DNA from: Dehalococcoidia bacterium
GTDB lineage: Bacteria; Chloroflexota; Dehalococcoidia; UBA3495
Assembly (NCBI GenBank): GCA_028822675.1
Contig: JAPKDE010000151.1
Location: 1-6,406 of the forward strand
Direction: 5' to 3'
Length of the DNA stretch: 6,406 bases
Part shown: positions 1 through 4,610 of the stretch, one piece after another
How positions within the stretch are numbered: position 1 is the first letter of the stretch
Layout of the letters: each line of letters begins with the position of its first letter
Notes under the pieces: model-generated
What the model was told of the DNA's origin: nothing
Seen by the model: only the letters and a program-made list of their open reading frames with translations
Database searches by the model: none
Program-made: the position numbers and the translations under genes

Positions 1-72
1 TCTCGGTGGCGCTTCCCACAGGCGTAATTGGTAAACTGTCATAGAAGTGGGTTGATCGGGGGGACGGGGTAT

Positions 73-1269
73 TTGGATACAGATTATTTACCACAAACAA
101 TAATACTGATCGCATTTGCGATTTTTTTCTCGTACCTAAGCTTTGTTCGCTTGGGTGGGCCTGCCGGCCAGACCGGCAGGGATGAGATTTCTTCGGCTTT
201 CTCCGAACCGCTCCTCTTCTGGCTAAAAGCAGCAGGTTTCTTCGCTGTAATTCTCTCCGGTGTTGCTCTGATTCAGAGTGTTGCGACCACGAATTGGTGG
301 TTCATCTCGCTCATGTCCATTGGTCTTCTAGCCGGGCTGTTTTGTATTGATCGGTTGGCCTTCTACCTCACCAAACGCCGTCCCGAACTTGCTCGCCCGT
401 GGTTCGGCGTCAAGTCCATCAACGGCAGTTTAGGCCTCAATGGCTCCGCAACCATTGGCAACGGCAATGGTCGGCATACCAGCAGCACACTGGTGCTAGA
501 AGATGAAGAACCGGCCATAACCGACGAAGAACTCACGAGCCTTGATGACCGCGACCGTGAGATGCTCCGCTCCATTATTCGGCTCGACGTTACTACCGTG
601 CGAGAGGTGATGGTCCCTCGTCTGGATATGGCCGTTGTCGAGGCTGAATCACCCTTGAGCGTGGTGGCTGAAACTATGGTTAGCAGAGGGCACAGTAGAT
701 TACCTGTCTACGAAGAGACGATAGACAAGATTCTCGGTATCATCCACGCCCGCGACGTCCTGGCATCTCTGGCATCGGGAGCGTCGGACGACACCCTGCG
801 AGTGTTAGTGCGACCGGCATTCATCATCCCCGAGACCAAGCGGGTTGATGACCTCTTGGAAGAACTGCAGGAACGCCGCACTCAGATTGCCATCGTGGTT
901 GATGAATATGGCGGCACTGAGGGCCTAGTCACCATGGAAGATTTGTTGGAAGAGATTGTCGGTGAGATTGAAGACGAGTTCTCACGCTCCCGCGACGCAC
1001 AGGTGATCCATGAGGCAGATGGCATGGTGCTGGTTGATGCTGGTGTCACCACAGAGAACGTGGAAGAGATATTTGGTGCCAGCATCGAGACCACTGAAGT
1101 GGACACTGTTGGCGGCTACGTCTACCACAGTTTAGGCCGGATACCCCAAGCGGGGGACGTGGTCAAGACGGACCGTCTGCACATAGAAGTTGTGTCCATG
1201 CTGGGACGTCGCCTCCGCAAACTGCGTATTCACCTGATTGACGAAGAGGCCACCGAACCAACCGTTTAA
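73..1269 (+). CDS. CorC/HlyC-family membrane protein with tandem CBS domains and reduced CNNM domain
   Basis: Predicted membrane protein of the hemolysin-C/CorC (CNNM) family, whose members are linked to Mg2+ or Co2+ export; the substrate here is unknown. Numbered from the TTG at 73 (398 aa), three hydrophobic segments lie at about 8-25, 47-70 and 75-99. A Gly/Asn/Ser-rich linker (113-140) and an acidic helix follow. The first CBS domain (about 175-233) opens with VREVMVPRLD. The second (246-300) holds IVVDEYGGTEGLVTMEDLLEEI. A C-terminal CorC_HlyC domain (310-390) includes VGGYVYHSLGRIP. The CBS and C-terminal parts are canonical. The membrane part is about 70 residues shorter than usual and lacks the FFSASE/TAL-type motif. 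No ATG is near the start. An in-frame TAA at 25 bounds the ORF, and TTG 28, 52 and 73 are possible. TTG 73 is chosen because it follows a G-rich stretch and gives an MDTDYLPQ-hydrophobic beginning like other family members. Family certain, start moderate, transport activity unproven. Confidence 0.88.
   Translation: MDTDYLPQTIILIAFAIFFSYLSFVRLGGPAGQTGRDEISSAFSEPLLFWLKAAGFFAVILSGVALIQSVATTNWWFISLMSIGLLAGLFCIDRLAFYLTKRRPELARPWFGVKSINGSLGLNGSATIGNGNGRHTSSTLVLEDEEPAITDEELTSLDDRDREMLRSIIRLDVTTVREVMVPRLDMAVVEAESPLSVVAETMVSRGHSRLPVYEETIDKILGIIHARDVLASLASGASDDTLRVLVRPAFIIPETKRVDDLLEELQERRTQIAIVVDEYGGTEGLVTMEDLLEEIVGEIEDEFSRSRDAQVIHEADGMVLVDAGVTTENVEEIFGASIETTEVDTVGGYVYHSLGRIPQAGDVVKTDRLHIEVVSMLGRRLRKLRIHLIDEEATEPTV
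160..180. repeat. GC-rich inverted repeat inside the CorC-like coding sequence
   Basis: CCTGCCGG (160-167) and CCGGCAGG (173-180) form a perfect 8-bp inverted repeat around a 5-nt loop. It encodes the Gly/Pro-rich GPAGQTGR turn just after the first hydrophobic segment. It is in frame and breaks nothing. It could be a chance hairpin or the remnant of a small palindromic insertion; only the palindrome itself is seen directly. Confidence 0.6.
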
Positions 1270-1291
1270 GCCCTCCGGCCAGGTAATTAAT

Positions 1292-1325
1292 AAAGAGACG
1301 CCAATCATCGGCGTCTCTTTCTATT
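1292..1325 (+). terminator. intrinsic terminator of the CorC-like gene
   Basis: A perfect 11-bp stem, AAAGAGACGCC (1292-1302) with GGCGTCTCTTT (1310-1320), closes a 7-nt loop. It is followed by a T-rich run (CTATTTAT) and sits 22 bp after the TAA of the CorC-like gene. Shape, position and tail fit a Rho-independent terminator. Confidence 0.85.
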
Positions 1326-1349
1326 TATCCTATTCCAAGTGTTAACTAC

Positions 1350-1382
1350 CCTCCTCAGAATAAGCCTGTCATTCTGAGGAGG
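1350..1382. repeat. 12-bp inverted repeat overlapping the first dispersed repeat copy
   Basis: CCTCCTCAGAAT (1350-1361) is the exact reverse complement of ATTCTGAGGAGG (1371-1382), with a 9-nt loop between. The right arm is the beginning of the dispersed repeat, so the left arm looks like a fragment of the same repeat family in opposite orientation. It has no T-tract, so it is less likely to be a terminator. Confidence 0.75.
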
Positions 1383-1405
1383 CAGCCGAAGAATCTGGAT
1401 GCCAG
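1366..1405. repeat. dispersed intergenic repeat, copy A
   Basis: CTGTCATTCTGAGG is followed by four variable bases and then AGCCGAAGAATCT, matching copy B at 1548-1587 in order and spacing. Further along (about 1431-1459), GGGACCCTTC...CTCAGGGAGACG resembles the far end I associate with this repeat class, so the full unit may span about 1366-1459. The match between the two copies is visible here; wider dispersal in the genome is recalled for similar genomes, not shown. Confidence 0.7.
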
Positions 1406-1547
1406 CTGAAACAAGGTTTCCCACCGCCAAGAGGGACCCTTCACAGACTCAGGGAGACGTTGTGTTTGGTGTCCCAGTAACTATGAACTAATTCCCAGTG
1501 AATGCCAGTCTGTCATTGCGGTCTGCCGTCACATCCCCAGCATAAAT

Positions 1548-1587
1548 CTGTCATTCTGAGGCGAGAGCCGAAGAATCTCGTTGCTCG
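1548..1587. repeat. dispersed intergenic repeat, copy B
   Basis: This is the second copy of the repeat: CTGTCATTCTGAGG, four variable bases, then AGCCGAAGAATCT, continuing as CGTTGCTCG where copy A has GGATGCCAG. The two blocks (14 and 13 bases) are identical between copies while the spacer and tail differ, which suggests two independently aged insertions rather than a recent local duplication. Confidence 0.7.
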
Positions 1588-1631
1588 AAGGCAAACTTGC
1601 ACAATGGCACAAGAACCTTACTCCGTAAACG

Positions 1632-1679
1632 CAAAAAAGCCCCTCGCTTCATTTGGTGAAACAGCGAAGGGCCTTTTTG
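1632..1679 (-). terminator. probable (bidirectional) terminator of the sortase-like gene
   Basis: The outer arms CAAAAAAGCCCCTCGCT (1632-1648) and AGCGAAGGGCCTTTTTG (1663-1679) pair with two mismatches, and a short TCA/TGA helper stem lies inside. A run of six A on the left and five T on the right give a U-tract on either strand, so it can act in both directions. It lies 35 bp past the stop of the minus-strand sortase-like gene, whose transcript it most likely ends. The + strand gene already has its own terminator. Confidence 0.72.
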
Positions 1680-1713
1680 TTATTAGCACCTAGGAGACGT
1701 ATGTTTGGAAGTT

Positions 1714-2517
1714 TTACCTGAGGGCGATCAGTTCTCCTGATACCACCAAACGGTGGTCGTAAACGAACCGTGGCACCGATGACACCAGGTTAATGTCAGC
1801 GCCGGGAGTAGCGTCCAACGTCAAGTCATCTTGGTGCACCACTTGACTGGAAGTTGCCCGGTAGAGAAATTGGTTAATCCCGTTATCCGTGATGATGAAT
1901 ACGTCTTCACCGTTGCGGAGTTTCTCGGGGACGGATTGCAGGTTGAAGAAAACCGACCCTTCTCGGCTAATGGGACTTTCAGTGTGCCCAAAGAACCAAG
2001 AGGTTCCAGCCTCGCCAGCGTTGGCCGACTCTGGGATGTGGCCCACTGTGTTGTCCGGGCTCTCGTAGGCGCGGCTGTCCCCCAAGTCCAAAATGCTGAG
2101 TTCAGAGATTGTGGAGTCCACGCCAATGGCTGGAACCAAAATTCTGGTGGAAGAGGGAACCTCAGTAAGAGTGACGCCAGACTCACCAATGGGCGAAAAG
2201 CCACTGAGGAGGTTTTGTTGCTTGAGAGACGCGGGTTCGTAGCCGTAGAGGTTGTCCCAGGACTCCGATGTAATCGCTTTGCCGGGGAACAAACCAACGT
2301 TGGCTGCGGAGTCGCCTGTAATGGAACTGACCGCACGCGGCCCAACCACTGCTTTTAAGTCGTCCAGATTGGACGTAGCGTTGGCTGAGTAGGCATAGTA
2401 GGCGCCACCCGACGCTAGCAGCAGAAATCCAAAGGCGAGAAGAAATATTCCAGTGAAGTTTGCGACACGTCGCTGCAGACGACCATGGATATGGAGATAA
2501 TCGTAACCGGCTTCCAT
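1714..2517 (-). CDS. membrane-anchored sortase-fold protein (class E-like) lacking the catalytic cysteine
   Basis: Sortases are extracytoplasmic transpeptidases that join proteins to the cell wall or to each other. This 267-aa protein has a basic cytoplasmic N-tail (HGRLQRR), one transmembrane helix at about 21-43, a stalk to about 120, and a sortase domain at 121-267. The His motif is WFFGHTESP (His178), followed by EGSVFFNL as in the family. The end of the domain reads NLVSSVPRF...HRLVV, which aligns with the usual LxTCxPxF...RLxV. Arg256 is kept, but the cysteine position is Ser247 (codon TCG, 1779-1777). The protein contains no cysteine anywhere. TCG is at least two base changes from either Cys codon, so a simple read error is unlikely. 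It may be a serine-based enzyme or a non-catalytic fold. No LPxTG-type substrate is encoded nearby. ATG start is supported by GGAGGT just upstream. Fold confident; activity unknown. Confidence 0.85.
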   Translation of the reverse strand: MEAGYDYLHIHGRLQRRVANFTGIFLLAFGFLLLASGGAYYAYSANATSNLDDLKAVVGPRAVSSITGDSAANVGLFPGKAITSESWDNLYGYEPASLKQQNLLSGFSPIGESGVTLTEVPSSTRILVPAIGVDSTISELSILDLGDSRAYESPDNTVGHIPESANAGEAGTSWFFGHTESPISREGSVFFNLQSVPEKLRNGEDVFIITDNGINQFLYRATSSQVVHQDDLTLDATPGADINLVSSVPRFVYDHRLVVSGELIALR

Positions 2518-2520
2518 GCC

Positions 2521-2526
2521 ACCTCC
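2521..2526 (-). promoter_or_regulatory. ribosome binding site of the sortase-like gene
   Basis: GGAGGT on the minus strand lies 3 nt before the ATG at 2517. The spacing is short, but no other in-frame ATG or GTG follows in the N-terminal part, so the start is well fixed. The 86 bp between this gene and the one upstream show no terminator and no promoter I would defend, so co-transcription with the zinc-ribbon gene is possible. Confidence 0.7.
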
Positions 2527-2603
2527 GCCACACGCCCCTGCCTGAAACCAATTTCTTAAACTAATTGCCGTAGGGAGAGCGCAGTACTAGGGATTTCTAA
2601 AAA

Positions 2604-2816
2604 TTAGCGAGCTCTGGGGGTGTTTGCGCTACCCGGAGAGATGGGCTCGTTCAGGTAGATATCGCCGTTACGAATCTTGATGTTGAACCCACAGGATGGG
2701 TTAATACAGACCCAGGCTTTGTAATGGACCGCAGCCCCTTGACCGCCATAGTCCGAGAGAGGGACGAGACTTCCAATATCACAGTTCAAACATTTGGGCA
2801 TAGCCGATTCAGACAA
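2604..2816 (-). CDS. small zinc-ribbon protein of unknown function
   Basis: This 70-aa protein has two cysteine pairs, C9-LN-C12 and C37-INPS-C42, spaced as expected for a four-cysteine zinc ribbon. The sequence between and after them (VHYKAWVC, CGFNIKIRNGDIY) looks like short beta strands, as in other ribbons. I do not recognise a specific family, so no function is assigned; nucleic-acid binding or a protein-protein contact is possible but not shown. The start is TTG at 2816, because a strong GGAGGAGGAG lies at the correct distance from it. The internal ATG at 2801 (MPKCLNC) would be about 20 nt from that site. It follows the rpoD terminator and precedes the sortase-like gene in the same direction by 86 bp, so the two may be one transcription unit. 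Confidence 0.75.
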   Translation of the reverse strand: MSESAMPKCLNCDIGSLVPLSDYGGQGAAVHYKAWVCINPSCGFNIKIRNGDIYLNEPISPGSANTPRAR

Positions 2817-2820
2817 AGAC

Positions 2821-2830
2821 TCCTCCTCCC
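2821..2830 (-). promoter_or_regulatory. strong ribosome binding site that selects a TTG start
   Basis: The minus strand reads GGGAGGAGGA followed by GTCT and then TTG at 2816. Depending on register, the AGGAGG core lies about 5 nt before the TTG, which is near optimal. This decides the TTG over the downstream ATG at 2801. Confidence 0.75.
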
Positions 2831-2831
2831 A

Positions 2832-2849
2832 ACTCGGAATATGCCGAGT
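2832..2849. repeat. inverted repeat upstream of the zinc-ribbon gene
   Basis: ACTCGG (2832-2837) and CCGAGT (2844-2849) form a perfect 6-bp inverted repeat with a 6-nt AT-rich centre. It lies just before the ribosome binding site and overlaps the possible -10 element. It could be an operator half-site pair or a small 5'-leader hairpin; the sequence alone cannot distinguish these. Confidence 0.5.
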
Positions 2850-2876
2850 GTATCACCGTCATTTGGGCGGGAACAA
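2847..2876 (-). promoter_or_regulatory. possible sigma-70 promoter for the zinc-ribbon/sortase-like unit
   Basis: On the minus strand TTGTTC (2876-2871) and TACACT (2852-2847) are separated by 18 bp. The match to the consensus is partial (TTG kept in the -35; four of six in the -10). The support is position: it lies after the rpoD terminator and before the strong ribosome binding site. Low confidence. Confidence 0.3.
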
Positions 2877-2899
2877 CAGAATTGAGCACGATGTTTACT

Positions 2900-2963
2900 A
2901 AAAAAGACGAGCCCAGGTAACAACATTAATGGATTCGTTATTATGTCACCTGGGCTCATTTTT
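2900..2963 (-). terminator. intrinsic terminator of the dnaG-rpoD operon
   Basis: A perfect 10-bp GC-rich stem pairs 2909-2918 (GAGCCCAGGT) with 2948-2957 (ACCTGGGCTC). Inside it, 2919-2924 and 2937-2942 can form a second 6-bp stem that needs one G-U pair, and this pair exists only in the minus-strand RNA. Six A at 2900-2905 give the U-tract for that RNA. It begins 17 bp beyond the rpoD stop. T residues on the other side could allow weaker reverse-direction function. Confidence 0.85.
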
Positions 2964-2980
2964 CTTCTAAGCGTGCTCGC

Positions 2981-4600
2981 TTACTCCAAGAAGTCTTTCA
3001 GCTTCCGAGAACGGGTGGGATGGCGCAACTTGCGTAACGCCTTGGCTTCGATCTGACGGATCCTTTCACGGGTGACGCCGAACTCTCGTCCAACCTCTTC
3101 CAGTGTCCGGCTGCGACCATCTTCCAGACCAAACCGCAGTTGCAGGACCCGTCCTTCACGCTCGGTCAGCGTGTGCAGTACCTCTCCAACCTGCTCTTTT
3201 AGCAGTTGGAAAGACGCTGCGTCGGCCGGGGCCAGCGCGTTTCGGTCTTCAATGAAGTCTCCAAGGTGGGAGTCTTCTTCTTCACCAATCGGAGTTTCCA
3301 GAGAGACCGGTTCTTGGGAAATCTTGAGGATCTCCTCAACCTTCTCCGGACCAATCTCCATGGCCAGGCCAATCTCTTCTGGAGTGGGCTCACGGCCGTA
3401 CTCCTGAAGCAACCGGCGGTGTTGACGCATCAGTTTATTGATGGTCTCAACCATGTGCACCGGGATTCGGATCGTCCGAGCTTGGTCGGCGATGGCCCGG
3501 GTGATGGCCTGTCTGATCCACCATGTGGCATAGGTGCTGAACTTGTAACCCTTGCGGTAGTCGAACTTCTCGACCGCACGGATAAGGCCGATGTTACCCT
3601 CTTGAATCATATCCAGAAGGGCCATGCCTCTTCCGATGTATTTCTTGGCAACGCTGACCACCAACCTCAGGTTGGCCTCGGTCAAACGGGCTTGGGCTCG
3701 CTCGCTCTCGGCGTCAATGCGCCTGAAGTAGGCGCGGAAGAGCGGATCCAGCTCCTGCAGGTCTGAAAAGCTGCTTAGCTCTGAAAGTTTGGCGTCTAGC
3801 TGGGCCAGGGATGCGTCTTCAAGGACATCCACCGCGTCCGGCGGCACCAGCCAGGAGCTCAACGAGAGACCGATTACCTTCTGGTAAACGTCGTCTGAGT
3901 ACTCGTTTAGATCACCGGCCATCGCCTCCAGCAGGTCAACGGAGACTTCGGCGTCAATGGCGTCACGGAGTTTCTTATGATCTGTGATCTGGGAGACGGT
4001 TAGGTCAGATGGCAACCCGAGTTGCTCCGACAGTGACTTTACCAAGGCCGAGGCGTCAACCATGCGCTTTAGGAGACCTGCTGTGATCTCCCAAGGGCGC
4101 GGCGGGCGACCTTCCTGCTCGGTCAACTCGTTCCTCAGGCCATCCAGGTGCTTGCCACCTTCAATCTTGCGGGCCAGTGAACGCTCGTCGGCAGAGGTTA
4201 GCAGGCGCACCCGTCCGATCTCTCGCAGATACATGCGGACCGGGTCGTCCAAGACTTCTACAGACTCGGTCTCCGGTTCCCATTCCGGCTCTTCATCGTC
4301 GTCGGAAGGAGAGTCTGGGGCTGAGTTCGGGGCGGCGGCGGTGGTGGTCGTCGTCTCAGTGGTATCACCGTCTTTTTCGGTCTGTCCACTGTCCCAAGCA
4401 GCTTCACTGCCGGATTCAGTCAGTGTGGCATTACGCACGCCACCGGGCATGCCTTCTGCATCAGTGCCTTCTTCGTCGCGCGCGGCATCCACGTTTCGAA
4501 TAATGTCCAACACAGGGTTGGGTGAATCCGAATCATCTTGCCTAGATTCTAAAAAGTCCTCTGGGGTCAATTCGCTTGCACCTTCTCGTCTCTTTACCAT
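2981..4600 (-). CDS. rpoD: RNA polymerase primary sigma factor (sigma-70, RpoD/SigA)
   Basis: Housekeeping sigma factor that directs RNA polymerase to -35/-10 promoters. It has 539 aa. An N-terminal disordered stretch includes a Thr/Ala tract (81-90) and an acidic run (98-118) in place of a recognisable region 1.1. Region 1.2 (119-150) holds [12 protein letters not shown] non-conserved spacer (151-288) follows. Region 2 (about 289-385) includes [34 protein letters not shown] and the -10 recognition helix [17 protein letters not shown]. Region 3 spans about 386-460. Region 4 (about 465-530) has [19 protein letters not shown] and the -35 helix-turn-helix [18 protein letters not shown]. All core motifs are intact, which marks it as the primary sigma and not an alternative one. 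The ATG is 8 bp after the dnaG stop. The terminator downstream closes the operon. Confidence 0.98.
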   Translation of the reverse strand: MVKRREGASELTPEDFLESRQDDSDSPNPVLDIIRNVDAARDEEGTDAEGMPGGVRNATLTESGSEAAWDSGQTEKDGDTTETTTTTAAAPNSAPDSPSDDDEEPEWEPETESVEVLDDPVRMYLREIGRVRLLTSADERSLARKIEGGKHLDGLRNELTEQEGRPPRPWEITAGLLKRMVDASALVKSLSEQLGLPSDLTVSQITDHKKLRDAIDAEVSVDLLEAMAGDLNEYSDDVYQKVIGLSLSSWLVPPDAVDVLEDASLAQLDAKLSELSSFSDLQELDPLFRAYFRRIDAESERAQARLTEANLRLVVSVAKKYIGRGMALLDMIQEGNIGLIRAVEKFDYRKGYKFSTYATWWIRQAITRAIADQARTIRIPVHMVETINKLMRQHRRLLQEYGREPTPEEIGLAMEIGPEKVEEILKISQEPVSLETPIGEEEDSHLGDFIEDRNALAPADAASFQLLKEQVGEVLHTLTEREGRVLQLRFGLEDGRSRTLEEVGREFGVTRERIRQIEAKALRKLRHPTRSRKLKDFLE

Positions 4601-4603
4601 ATG

Positions 4604-4610
4604 CCTCCTC
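4604..4610 (-). promoter_or_regulatory. rpoD ribosome binding site overlapping the dnaG stop codon
   Basis: GAGGAGG on the minus strand shares its first two bases with the dnaG TGA (4611-4609) and lies 3 nt before the rpoD ATG. A ribosome terminating on dnaG would stand on this site, which suggests translational coupling and matched expression of the two genes. Confidence 0.8.

Larger units (their letters stand above)
1270..1713. other. gene-free convergent intergenic region with repeats and two hairpins
   Basis: This 444-bp stretch lies between the convergent CorC-like and sortase-like genes. It contains a terminator at 1292-1325, two diverged copies of a dispersed repeat (1366-1405 and 1548-1587), an inverted repeat at 1350-1382, and a second hairpin at 1632-1679. 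A fragment CTGTCATTGCG near 1510-1520 looks like the start of a further degenerate copy. The only ORF of any length (1502-1693, + strand) runs through a repeat and the hairpin and has no recognisable protein features, so I see no gene here. Confidence 0.8.

Noticed and set aside
28..72. Starting the CorC-like protein at TTG 28 or TTG 52
   Set aside because: No good ribosome site precedes them, and the resulting N-terminal extension does not resemble the family, whereas TTG 73 gives the usual MD...hydrophobic beginning.
1350..1382. Inverted repeat as a further terminator
   Set aside because: It has no T-tract on either side and one arm is explained as part of the dispersed repeat.
1366..1587. 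CRISPR array from the spaced repeats
   Set aside because: There are only two imperfect copies about 180 bp apart, with no regular spacing and no cas genes.
1502..1693. 63-codon + strand ORF in the intergenic region
   Set aside because: It runs through repeat copy B and the terminator hairpin, and its translation shows no domain or conserved pattern.
1821..2345. 174-codon minus-strand ORF in another frame of the sortase-like gene
   Set aside because: Same strand but wrong frame; Ser/Pro/Thr/Arg-rich composition typical of a shadow frame.
1831..2358. 175-codon + strand ORF opposite the sortase-like gene
   Set aside because: It is antisense to a protein with clear sortase motifs, and its translation has no recognisable features.
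3206..3766. 186-codon + strand ORF opposite rpoD
   Set aside because: It lies antisense to sigma regions 2-4, which are strongly conserved; the open frame is a by-product of that codon use.
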